Source: Neopestalotiopsis rosae
Lineage: Eukaryota; Ascomycota; Sordariomycetes; Amphisphaeriales; Sporocadaceae
DNA length: 64,000 bases
NCBI GenBank assembly: GCA_023078685.1
Contig: JALGAS010000001.1
Location: 1,550,001-1,614,000 of the forward strand
Reading direction: 5' to 3'
Positions 1 to 10,236 of the stretch are shown in pieces. Both the position numbers and the translations under genes were made by a program. Each line of letters begins with the position of its first letter. Within the stretch, counting starts at the first letter, position 1. Under the pieces are notes generated by a model. That model ran no database searches. It was not told the DNA's origin and saw only the letters and a list, made by a program, of their open reading frames with translations.

Positions 1-1153
1 TGTACATATGAGGACATGAAATTTTCATCAGCTGCTCCACATAAGATACCATAGACCGATACATCTCTTTCCTGCGGATAATGTCTGTTGTCGGTCGGTG
101 TCGAAAGTCGAGAGCTGACCTGTCTTAGTGAACGCGAACATCTATCTCCAATTTCTATAACGAAAAGTGAAGAGTTCCGGCTGAGGCACTTGGGATGCAT
201 ACTTAGCTTGACTAGGCTGAGCGGTGGCTGCGCCGTCTTTCCAAGTCGATATCGATATGCAACAGCAGGTGTGGGCCGGATGGATGCCCGGACTGGGTCG
301 TCTTATGTGCTTACCAGGATGCTCTGCGTACGCACCTGAAGGAATGGATCGATTCTGTAAGCTTTACGGTAAGCCAGAGTATCATGGAGAGCGGGTCTTG
401 CGTGGAGATGGAACAGAGCGACACTCTGCTCTCATCGTTGCCGGCAATCCTCATATCCGATATACGGATAGTGGAGTTCTTGTCAATAGTCTTCAAGAGC
501 CCCAAGGTGGAGAGTCTGATGCAACTTCTTCGGCAGACTGTCGAAGAGTATCTTTCTGGCGGCAGCGGCGATGATTGGGGTTTGGCTGTTTTTGTGCCAC
601 ATGACTGCGATCAGTGTTGCGTTTACTAGAGGAGCCATGGAAATTGGCTGCATCGTCAAAATTGAAGTTGAGGCCGTGGTCATGGGGTGTGTCACAGTTT
701 AAGTTTGTCAGTATATTTGTGCGATACGCACTTTTGGTGGCTGGAAGCGCCATTCAATTGAAGTTTGCCGCCCTATCGTGATTTGGGAGACGCACTTCAT
801 GATCTGCTGTTGCGCATTTCTGGCAGCGATTAGAGTACCGAAGACACAGACTACCAGTATTCTCCTCGTGATGAGCCTGTCATTGTTTCGCATGGTTATG
901 TTACTTGTTTCGATGCTGTTCATATATGGGGATCACCAACAAGGGACCAGTCAATCTATTATATATGCAACAAATTAGGTCCTTTTCGCTGGGTTTGTGC
1001 TTGTAGCTTGCACTTTGTTGACAGTGCGCCATGAATCCCGGTTACACTTGCCCTCGAAGTTCACCATTCTTCCAGCGCCGGCAATGGCCACAATCCTCTT
1101 TGACGACGAATCCCTACTAAACAGACCTCTTATCTCTGAGATCCAGGTTCGCT
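1..1153. other. No gene resolved; short overlapping open frames
   Basis: Several open frames of 60-116 codons overlap here on both strands (for example 224-574, 384-629 and 778-978 on the plus strand). None shows a recognisable domain or a clear exon chain. The 778-978 frame is hydrophobic but has no convincing start or partner exon. This could be decayed coding sequence or spacer. Confidence 0.4.
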
Positions 1154-2568
1154 TTATTGACTTGTCGGCCGACTCGAGGATCCATTAGCAATAATGACGC
1201 CTCTATTGATTGATTCCTCTCCTTTCCTCTTCCCCTGGGCAGACGATGTGGACTGCGAGCCTGTCACTTGCTGCTGCTGCTGCTGCGGTGAAGCTTCTTG
1301 CTGCCGCTGAGGTCTTGCTCTCCGCCCCTCGTTTGGCGAGACACCCTCGTTTGTCAACCTTACTTCAAGCTGGTGACCATCGAAGTTGTAGTGGTGTAAT
1401 CTCTGTACTGCTCTCTCTGCACAATTTATGTTGACACAGGTGATGGTCGCGTGTCCTCGGTTGCCTCCTTCTCTAGATCTGGGGATCTTGATGCTGTTGA
1501 TTTCGTTACCGCCCAAGCCGCATTTCGAACGGAGCAGAGATTTAATCTGTTCGCTTTGAGTCCGTTTGGATAGTCCCCTAATGATTATTTTCCGGTATTC
1601 AGTCTCGATAACTGTAGTGGCCGCCAGGGTCGGGATCTGGACTGGTTTGGTTGAGATGGAGTAACAATTGTCATGCATGTCTCTCGGGCGTGGAACATGA
1701 TACAATGGCTCTGTGTGATATGTGGGAACTTGCCCAGGTGGGACGACGGGCGAGTTGCCGACATAGCTACTATCATGAGACTGATACCAGTAGGTGGTTT
1801 CTTGATAGTCACTAGCCATTGTTGTATATGCATGGGCTGCATCCCATAATTCGCAGGACTAGACACAAGTGAGACTGTGCCAGGTGTAGACCACTGTTGG
1901 TATCAAATAAGATTAGCGATTTTATCTTCCTGAAAGAAGGGGGTTCATGGACGGACGACTTGCCTGGACATAGCCTGATGCTGTCGGTGCCATCAATGGC
2001 GGAGTATCGAGGGGCAAATACATAAGTTGAGGCGCTGTTCGTGGGGTCCGTGGAGATCGCGGAGAGGCAGGCAGTCTCTCTGGACCTCCTACCAGTCTTT
2101 TGATGGGGATTTCCTCTTTGGCGTTCCTGCCGTCTATGAACATTGGCCGATCTTGAAAGGGTGTCGATCCCAAATGACCTGGTTCCTGATCAGTCATTCG
2201 GTTGAGCAGCATAGGATATGGCACAACATACGCATTGCCGCACGAAAGTTTTCGCGGCCACGAACACACACCCACCCCGAAGTGCTCTCATTGAAAATCT
2301 CGACTCTCTCAACTGAAGAACAGACTGTCTGCACATGGTTCTTGATCTGCTTCCACGAGGTCTGCCATGGTAACTAATAAGTGTTGAGTCAGTCTCTAGA
2401 TTCCAACTGCAAGTTGAGCCATGTCTGCCCAAGGCCTTTACATACATTGGAGACAAGAATGTAATACAGACCCGTCACGTTGCCTGGGCCAACAACCACC
2501 TGTATGGTGTTGTTGATGGGAACTTGACGGATCGTGCTAATGCTCGACATGTGTACGGGCAGCCACAT
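1154..2568 (-). CDS. Two-RRM RNA-binding protein (four exons, 394 aa)
   Basis: Predicted RNA-binding protein with two RNA recognition motifs. I reconstruct exons 2568-2446, 2373-2232, 2178-1964 and 1858-1154; the phases agree at all three joins. RRM1 lies at about residues 33-105: an RNP2-like strand LYYILVSNLPW is completed only by splicing, followed by helix TSWKQIKNHV and an RNP1-like strand GWVCVRGRENFRAAM. RRM2 lies at about 245-330, from IIIRGLSKRTQSEQIKSLL to RGHATITCV. A Pro/Ser-rich linker separates them, and the tail is Gln-rich, encoded by a CTG/CAG run at 1264-1288. The third intron uses a GC donor (GCAAGT, position 1963), so that join is the least certain. The start is the first ATG in the open exon; an upstream exon is possible. 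It probably acts in mRNA processing or transport; the specific role is unknown. Confidence 0.72.
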
Positions 2569-4504
2569 TGAGGACAAAAACAATGCTATAACCGAGGCAG
2601 GGACTACCCTTGACTGTGAGAGGGGGTGAAACAAAGGGAAATGAGACAGCCTGTTAACGAGTCTTTATATTTTATATTTTGTCGTACGAGAGCAAACTCC
2701 CTTTGACGTAGGGCTCAGATAAAATGCGATTTTCAGCGAATATCTGCTGTTGGAGAGTAGACGACCAACGAACAATTCCGATGTCAAATATGTGCAATCT
2801 AAAGATGTTTGCTCGGAATGCGTACAGGTTCCAGGATCTTGCGACCCCAGGATATAAGCAACGCAAACGCCAATCAGGGAGGTCTGGATCAAGAAGGGCA
2901 ATATCTTTAGGCCGGTTGTACTTTATATATGCGCAGTTTCTTATCTAACAGCCCAATGGTATTTTGGCAGGCCTGCAGCGGATCACCCCGGCTGCATGTC
3001 CAAAGGGGAAGGAAAAACAAAAAAGAAAAGCAAAGAGCCTTTTAGAATTACTATTTGCATGGTAAGATCCATGGATACACGCATGAAATTGCGTCCGGTC
3101 ACAGTTGTTCATGGAGCATAGATTAGATACAATTGGTGATTAACCAAAATCTGTTGGCGATTTTTGCCCCCCAGGGGTTCTAAGGCACAACATCCAACAG
3201 GCCGAGCTGGGATACATAATCAGTCAGTCACGAATGCGACGTGACGAGTGAATAGATAAAGTGAGATTGTCAGTGACATTGTCAATGACATTGTACGAAA
3301 CATGGGCCCTTAAACAAGGTAAGGAGTAGGAGGAATCCATGTGATAGGCAACGTAGCTCGACGCACAGAGCCGGGCGCCGAAACCACATCTGGCGGGGCT
3401 CTACGGAATTCGGACCAAGATGTGAAGGCTCGAGTATAGATGTGTTATTGTATGTATGTATGTATGTATGTATGTTTAGTGCCCCGACTGCCATCTATGG
3501 TTACGCCTTAGGCCTATGTAGCTGTAGCTTGTTACACACCTGAAAGGTCAGCTGGTCGGCCGGGAAGCAGGCTGGACTGATCGGTGGACGTCACATCGTG
3601 GGGGGCCACTTTTGTCAATGGTCCCCAAGGGCCGGATGCTCAGTCCAGAATTGGGGGCACAACATTTCCAATGTCGTAGTACGACTCAACTGTCAACATG
3701 GGGCACAGCCATACCAGACGTGCTGTCGCGGAACCGCCTATGCATTGCCGCTGGCACTATGACCAACCGGTCCATGACATCCTTGTCCTCCCACTCGCTG
3801 CAGAAAATACGACCTTTCACGAGTGCAACGAGGCCGTTAGATCGTTGGCACACCCGAATTCACCCTCTGTAGTGTGTGTGGGTGTAGAAAAGCAACCTCA
3901 TACAGTAAATGGTTGAGAATCTCACAAAAAGAATTCGAATCTGTCCATTTTACGGCTCCATTTTCGTTGTTGGTCCAATGAAGCGGACGGGGGGTGTGTT
4001 AGCAACCAGCATATGTAAACCTTCCTGACGTACATCAGCTGCGTCCATGTGATGGAGCATTCCCAGTTCATCGACTTGCAAAAAGCATTCTAAGTCCTAA
4101 CAGCTACACGGATGGCAATGATTGGCGATGAGTTGCAGGTGCCAACTGCCGACGCTTCTGCATCACTCTACATGCTCATGCTCTATGGCTGGCTGAACCG
4201 ACATTTACTGAGATCGCAGTCCCCGTACTTACACCATGCTGTATGTTTGGGCAGACGACCATGTTGCATGATGTGAGCGAGGCAAGGCCAGTCCTTCTTT
4301 TTCTTTTCTTGCTTGCCTTTTCCTCTTTGCTTTCACTTGTCGCAACTCAAATTTGTTCGAATAGATGTCTTTGACGACTAGTAGCATTGAGAATTGTTTC
4401 AAGTCAAAGTGAGAGTTGTCGAGTGGGTTGTCTCAAACTGTTAAACAAAATGCCGATTTGGAGGGACTGAGCCAACGTAATGAAGTCTATCAGCTAATCA
4501 GAAG
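2569..4504. other. Gene-poor spacer
   Basis: The open frames here are short, overlapping and without domain similarity. The stretch holds a tetranucleotide microsatellite at 3450-3476 and a pyrimidine-rich run near 4296-4325. It is presumably the upstream region of the RRM gene plus spacer before the palindrome element that begins near 4505. Confidence 0.5.
3450..3476. repeat. (TATG)n microsatellite
   Basis: About six to seven uninterrupted copies of a TATG tetranucleotide. Simple sequence repeat in spacer. Confidence 0.9.
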
Positions 4505-4605
4505 CCGTGATTGAATATACTCGTCTTGCTTGTGTGGGTAGCGAGTGTGGAAATCTATCTATTGCGTGAAATTACAAGCTGTCGGTGCTCTGAGAGAAGA
4601 GGGAA

Positions 4606-4644
<39 letters not shown>
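4606..4644. repeat. Homopolymer tract of 39 G
   Basis: Uninterrupted G run inside element P1. The related copy at 15575-16235 has only a short pyrimidine/purine run in the matching place, so the tract probably expanded after insertion. The exact length is the kind of value sequencing gets wrong. It makes the overlapping frames look Gly-rich or Pro-rich, which is not evidence of coding. Confidence 0.9.
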
Positions 4645-4646
<2 letters not shown>

Positions 4647-4908
4647 ACGTTCTGGCAATTGGGTTCGGTCAGATTCTGCGTATATGGACGATGAATCGCA
4701 GGTGCAGGGTTATAGCTTCTGATTGCACGAAGAGCAAGTTTGATCGAAATTTGTATCCTGTTGCCAGTGTCTGCATCGCTTTGCTTTTCGCTGCCGAAGA
4801 CGTGTTTTGGCCAAGGGATGTCTAGACAGGGGTGAGGTTGACTGAAACTTCTAATTGGACGGTGAACAGACAATTTCGTACCCACTGAACCTTCGTCAAG
4901 CTATGCTG

Positions 4909-4941
4909 AATCTGGATGTCAGTCTGACTGACATCCAGATT
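4909..4941. repeat. Palindrome copy 1
   Basis: Perfect inverted repeat with 16-bp arms (AATCTGGATGTCAGTC) around a central T; the 23-nt core is 4914-4936. Confidence 0.95.
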
Positions 4942-5296
4942 GGGCGCATCGAGGTTGGCCAAGCCAAATGCAAAGGAGAGGTAACTCCCCCTATTTGCTT
5001 TTTCTAGACAGGGAAGAAGGATGCGTTGTGAGTTTGCCGTGGCTTTGATTGAAGGCGTGTCAGATTTTGTGGACGTGACAGTCTCTCGCCAGCCGACCGA
5101 GATCCCGGACAATTGCAATCACAGCAACGATGTATGTTGCTATGGCTATCTCGCTGGACATGGATGAAATATCTGATTGTTGTTTCGAATGGGCAAGCCA
5201 CTGGCTTAGTGCACTGGGGCTGGCCAGGATCTCTGACTGGTTGACAGAAAGACAATGTCGCATCCGCTTAACGTCCCTCGAAGCTATGCCAAATCC

Positions 5297-5319
5297 GGAT
5301 GTCAGTCAGACTGACATCC
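5297..5319. repeat. Palindrome copy 2
   Basis: Perfect 11-bp arms around a central A, at the other end of the P1 core. It is flanked on the left by the recurring motif AAGCTATGCC. Confidence 0.95.
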
Positions 5320-5642
5320 AGATTCGGCCAGAATCCATTCTCCGCTGCCATGGCCCATTAGCCTAGCTGATGGCGGGATTGGCTTGGCAGATTGTTTGCC
5401 GACCATCATGTATGTAGGATTAGAGCAAATCTTCCTGGCGGATCAAGGCATATTAGAAAGCTGCCATCGCTGGGAACCAGAAACAGCCCAAACGATCAAA
5501 GATGATATCATGACAGACACCTGTAAGCGCGACATCGGAATATCGTACGGTGTATATTTATTTGGTTTGTGTAATTTTTCGCGGCAAGCCATTTTTTAAT
5601 CCTACTTTGTAGGAAAAGACAAATGTAACTTGGGCCGAATTG

Positions 5643-5665
5643 GGATGTCAGTCTGACTGACATCT
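5643..5665. repeat. Palindrome copy 3
   Basis: Core with one arm mismatch (last C is T) and central T. Its flanks share little with element P beyond a few bases. Confidence 0.9.
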
Positions 5666-6546
5666 TGATTTGGTAAGTGCCAAAGGTGCTCTATGATGTG
5701 AGAATGATTTACCTACCAGCGACCAACGAGAACCCTTGATCGTAGCCACTTTTTCAACTAATGTATGCAAGCAAACCGCATCCGTAGTCCCGCGCTCTCG
5801 CTTGAAGACCTCTAACTTGCTTGCTCTCATTCATGAGCAGTACAATATCATCCATCGGTTCGGACAGCAAGATCGGCAGGCTGGTGGCTGCATGACCATA
5901 TGCGCCAGCACGTCAGAATACATCCCAGCCGTGGGATCGTGACAGAGATTAGGAATAAAGATATCGAAAAAGGGACAACATTGGAGTGACAGTTTGTTGT
6001 TCTTTTTCCGGCTCCTGCATGGTAAATATACCGCAGTGCGCCAAGCCAGTCGCCAAGTGCGTATCGCCAAGATATGTGTCTCATTAGAAATCATGAGAAT
6101 TTCATATGTACAGTTTGTCGCTTTCCAGTCTGCTCTGCCGGAATCGAAAAAAATCAGCCCCTACTTTTCACTCCTGCGAGAGCATGAGAGCACTACTGTA
6201 TAGTAGGCGATTCGCCGGAAGGCAGTCACAAAGTCATCGCGCGGCTGAGAATGTGCGTCGCTAAGCGCCAAAGTCTTATATTTATGAGGTTGGAATTGAT
6301 GTTGGCGGGGATTGGGCGGAAGGACACGACTGACGGGCATGCTTAGAGCAATGTGGAGGAGTCGTGAACTGGAACCGCGTGGTTCGTAATGACACATGGG
6401 AAAATGGGTACACGTAGCTTATGATATTTGTACAACGCGAGCTCTTGTCCAAACAATTCCCGATTGCTAGGATCTTTGTCGGGTGATGACGAGTAGCGAG
6501 CCATCCGGGTCTAGAGCTGAAGGCGATCATTCATGGCTCTCGCTTA

Positions 6547-6735
6547 CAAGGATGCTCAGGCGCGGCGGCGCTCGTCCAATGTGATACCTGAGTCAACAGC
6601 TAGAACAGACGCAATCCTTGTCTTGGATCGATTCGGATGTCAGTCGGACTGACATCTTGATCCGGTATAGCTTGTGAGGAGGGTTCAAAGGATGCGTATT
6701 GTCCTTCCGCCGGTCACTCGGAACCCCTGATCGGG
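6547..6735. repeat. Segment Q, copy 1 (contains a palindrome)
   Basis: About 190 bp in direct orientation with 46567-46755. Both carry a GGCGCGGCGGCGCTC-like start, a GATACCTGAGTCAACAGC stretch, the palindrome, then CCGCCGG before a CACTCG. The flanks differ from those of element P, so this is a second context for the palindrome. Confidence 0.75.
6635..6657. repeat. Palindrome copy 4
   Basis: Core with central G and the same terminal C-to-T change as copy 3; lies inside segment Q copy 1. Confidence 0.9.
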
Positions 6736-7195
6736 CACGTCCAGCAGCTGGTGCATAAGATAGTGGCTGGGCTCTTCAAATTTGTATACCAAATTGTTAT
6801 TCCTATACTTCAATAGTCACAGCAGTCCATCATTGCTGTGACTTCAAGATGTAATCGCACATGGTCCAGATGTGAACATTCATGGGATGTACACATGGTT
6901 CCGTAAAACCAAACCCGGGAATATTGCCACAGGACTGCCGGTAGCTAATTCGGATCCAGTAGTTAACTGTTATCAAGGTTAACTACTTCGTGGTCCATGA
7001 TCACCTTATCAGGTATCTTGAGGCGCGAGTAAGTCCGTTAGCCCTAGCGATGCGATATCGCTAGTGTCTTCCCGCAGATCATTGAATTGTGAATAGACAT
7101 TAGGATTATCTTATGCATCAGACATGATGGATTCGACTAGGATCACAACGAGAGGGACCACATCGCTAGACCTTCCTCGAAGCTATGCCGAATCG

Positions 7196-7218
7196 GGATG
7201 TCAGTCAGACTGACATCC
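7196..7218. repeat. Palindrome copy 5
   Basis: Perfect 11-bp arms with central A, preceded by TCGAAGCTATGCCGAATC as in element P and followed by unrelated sequence. Confidence 0.95.
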
Positions 7219-7617
7219 TAATTGGGGCGACATGTATTCAGAGGTCTGAGCTGTGCTCGATGCACTCCTTTACTTGCATGCTGATAAGCACATTATAGTC
7301 GTAACATGCTCGATTTCTCTAAGACACGTCAATAACAATACGTGTGCTTGGCAACTATAAGGCCTAGCTCACTTCCCTCCTCTGGAATTGACGACATTAA
7401 ATGTCTTGCCTGTCCCAATCTTCATCCCACTTAAGTACATTCTTGTTTCGTTCATGTACAGGGTCGAAAGAATGTCTTCGCAACTAAGCATCTTCAATTA
7501 CACAAATTGAAGCCAACTGCCTTTTATACGAGTATTTACCTAAAATCCATTCTTTCGAATTTATACTAATACTTCGTAGTTCTGCCCTTATTGCTTTCTC
7601 TGAGCATAACTTGCAAG

Positions 7618-8083
7618 ATGATAGAGAACGTAATGATACGATCCAGCCGGGCGCAACGTGGTTTCACCGGCCACAACACCACTTCGATGAAGGTTACTAT
7701 CTTCAGAAAGCTCCAGTCGAATACGCAACCGCTCAAGACGATCGAAAACCCCCCGAAGAATTGACGAAACGACAAATCATGACACTGCGACTCAGTCGGA
7801 AGCGAGGTTGCTCAAGGAGGCAAATGACGAAATGCAGAATAATGTACGGAAGATACTCGAATACGATGAAGGACGCGAAACTTGTTCTGTCAGGAACACG
7901 AAGACGACGGCGTGTCTGAGGAAATATTTAGGAATTGTGTTCCCGCACGATATCACGAATTGCACCATCATCACTAAAAGCGCGCAATACAAGATGTTGC
8001 TCTTGACACGCTTAAGAGCTGTAGCCCAGCACACAAGAGTAGCACTGGACAAACAGGACAGAAGAGTATACCAGCTTCTATAG
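7618..8083 (+). pseudogene. Small hypothetical gene broken at a C6 run
   Basis: The frame opened by the ATG at 7618 runs 48 codons to a stop just after a run of six C at 7750-7755. A second frame stays open from the same place to the stop at 8081-8083 and encodes an acidic, probably helical stretch (LLKEANDEMQNNVRKILEY) with a downstream FPHDITNCTII segment. One base fewer in the C run would join the two frames into about 155 codons, which suggests a slippage frameshift or a sequencing error. No domain is recognised. Confidence 0.35.
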
Positions 8084-9199
8084 TATTTCAGCCAGCCACA
8101 TTCAGCACTCGCCCCAAGTACTTCTTGAGCTTAAGTGTCTTTGGGCGGCTGAAGGACTTATGGATAGCAATCCCAAGTGGGTCTGGCTGAGGGACCGCAA
8201 TGTCAGCGCCGAATATGGATCGTCCGTGCTCAAAGGCTAGAGAAGAGAAACAGTGACAGGAAGGGGGTTTTGATCTCGTCCGTATCCCAATTGTCTTGTA
8301 TTCGTAGAAATATCTACAAAATGGCGAGATACTGTTCAAGAGAACATCTGTTTTAAGAGACTAGAGACAACTTGCAGATCAAGACTTTGGTGCATTTCGA
8401 GTGAGCCCCGACCTTTTGTCGGAGGTACTGTCGTGAGCATGCGGTTCTTCACTTCCTGTGCCTAGAGCCCATTCCAATGCCCACCAACCGGGATATACAC
8501 TGGACGCCTTAATGGCAGTAGAGCTTCTTCCCGCCGTTGAGGCAGTAGTACCCTGATCTTTGCGCATCTCTGCTAGAGATTGACCAAGTAGCATTTGAGA
8601 ATGCTCCCGATTGCCAGTTCCTATATTGCCCATGTTGGCAGTTCGCAGTTGTTCGACAACAAGAGCTATCCCATGGTCAGCTTTTTGTGCTTGATCGGAA
8701 TGCGAAACTAGAGGGCAAGCGTCTCACATTGATTGATACTGCAAGTCAAATTGAAGAGGGGATTCGCGGAGCCAGCTGTGCTCAAACGCTGTGGTTATAT
8801 GTGCGGAGATTCTCGTATACTCTGGGAAGAGGATAGGGCGCATTATTATGAAGAGGGCGATGATGCCACTTCCAAAGCAACAGTTCGATGTAAGATCTAG
8901 AAACGGAAATGGGGCGCTCATCTGATGCAGATTAATTTAACCTTCTGTTATGGTGTACAGTAGACGTGGTATACATCAACACCAAAAACATCTCTTTTTG
9001 GATCGGTGTGATTAGGGTCATCATTTCTGACCGGTGGCTAGAATCGGATGTTGTGCGCCAAGCGCCGAAAATAAAACAGGAAGAGGAGTAACTGGGCTCT
9101 GTAATCATACTTTATATAAGATCGACATCGAACGGAACAAAGCCTTAGAAAGGCTATGAAACTCAATACACGCAGGCTGATAGATATCTATAACGTCCA
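8084..9199. other. No gene resolved
   Basis: Only short open frames without similarity, including minus-strand frames at 8088-8339 and 8379-8633. A TATA-like TTTATATAAG at 9109-9118 could serve the open frame that starts at 9200. Confidence 0.4.
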
Positions 9200-9571
9200 A
9201 TGGCAACGCGCGTTGAGTTAGCGACTAGAACATGGACCTTCCTGGAAACCAGGGTATACACCACCACAATTGCATGTTCTACCCATACATCCTTGTCTCG
9301 AGATCTTATCGAGCCCTCTATTTCATTGCAGTCCGCGTCGAATTCAAGTAAGCCGGGCGAAGGCTTCCACAATGAGACTCTTGTCCCAGTGTCGAGTCTA
9401 ATACAGACGAACCCCTCGACAACATCAAGTTACAATGCTTCCTTCACGTATCACTTAACTACGCCTGTACCTACATCCATATCGAGAGGGACTTCTTCTT
9501 CTAAGAGGACCATGGAGAAATTGGTTTTAGTGTTTGGTGCAGTACTGAATCTAGTTTTGTATCTATTCTGA
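9200..9571 (+). CDS. Ser/Thr-rich protein with GPI-type C-terminus (possible last exon)
   Basis: A 123-residue frame from an ATG. The middle is rich in Ser and Thr with several N-glycosylation sequons (NSS, NET, NAS). The last 18 residues form a hydrophobic tail (EKLVLVFGAVLNLVLYLF) behind a small-residue/basic stretch, the layout of a GPI-anchor signal. No signal peptide is seen at the N-terminus, so the true start may lie in an unseen upstream exon, or the frame may be a fragment. By analogy with fungal GPI proteins it would sit at the cell surface; this is inference. A TATA-like element lies about 85 bp upstream. Confidence 0.4.
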   Translation: MATRVELATRTWTFLETRVYTTTIACSTHTSLSRDLIEPSISLQSASNSSKPGEGFHNETLVPVSSLIQTNPSTTSSYNASFTYHLTTPVPTSISRGTSSSKRTMEKLVLVFGAVLNLVLYLF

Positions 9572-10236
9572 TCTGCTGATTATCTTACACTAGCACTTTT
9601 ATCAGGTCAGCAATGCAATTCTTTTGGTCTCTTGACGGTGTATATATTGACTGCGAAGAATAGGTAGTATGCAGAGATAGATCCGTTCGCGTGTTGTGTG
9701 ACACTTCGAGCCTATCAACCTTGTATTATTATTTTTAGTTTATTTTTAGCATATTTATATATGTCGTCCAGTATGAGTGGACTTTTGTGCACTGCACGGT
9801 AGACGGGATAGAGGACATGTACGTGATAGATGAATTGCGGTGTTTCCTATACACCAAATATGGCTGCCTGAGTTTTGGGGGAGTATTAAAGGGAGCCCAC
9901 TGACTTATGACCCCTGAAATAATTCACGAATTAATGGTTAATCGGACTGGATTGGCTGATCTAATTGTATTAGAAGCACAAGCTATCAAGACAATACGAA
10001 AAGGGAGAAAGCGTAGTCATGTTTTATTGCCCTTGACTCGGCATTATCTCAAGTCATGTCGGGCCACATCAAGACACAAGCCCAATACGGCGGGTGCCAT
10101 TTCTGCACAACACCTTCCAAAGCTGTCCACATATGCATCCGACTTGACTATCAAAGCAATAAATGAAGCACGCTGGCCATCTAAGTAGAATACTAGGTCA
10201 AGGAGAGTTCGGCATGTACTAGACTGTCAGTATGTA
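9572..10236. other. Spacer with one unsupported ORF
   Basis: AT-rich stretch. An ATG-started frame at 9907-10188 (93 aa, basic, no domain) is the only sizeable frame. Its end, with the following bases (about 10172-10212), matches 57033-57073 at most positions, so it overlaps a dispersed repeat and is probably not a gene. Confidence 0.45.

Larger units (their letters stand above)
4505..5400. repeat. Palindrome-bearing element P, most complete copy (P1)
   Basis: About 0.9 kb shared with copies near 15575-16235, 28850-29720, 42575-42720, 46795-47240 and 51175-51800. Order of parts: a tail module (4505-4908, including a match to 51640-51800 in reverse complement), palindrome 1 (core 4914-4936), a core of about 360 bp, palindrome 2 (5297-5319), then a head module. 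No long open frame and no transposase are present, so it looks non-autonomous. The outer ends are estimated from where similarity stops and may be off by tens of bases. Confidence 0.65.
5401..7617. other. Spacer with palindromes and hairpins, no gene
   Basis: No open frame with domain similarity. It holds palindrome copies at 5643, 6635 and 7196, the shared Q segment at 6547-6735, and three perfect hairpins at 6815-6843, 6958-6987 and 7044-7064. Confidence 0.5.

Noticed and set aside
4511..4885. Gly-rich and Pro-rich frames on the two strands
   Set aside because: Produced by the 39-G tract inside a non-coding repeat.
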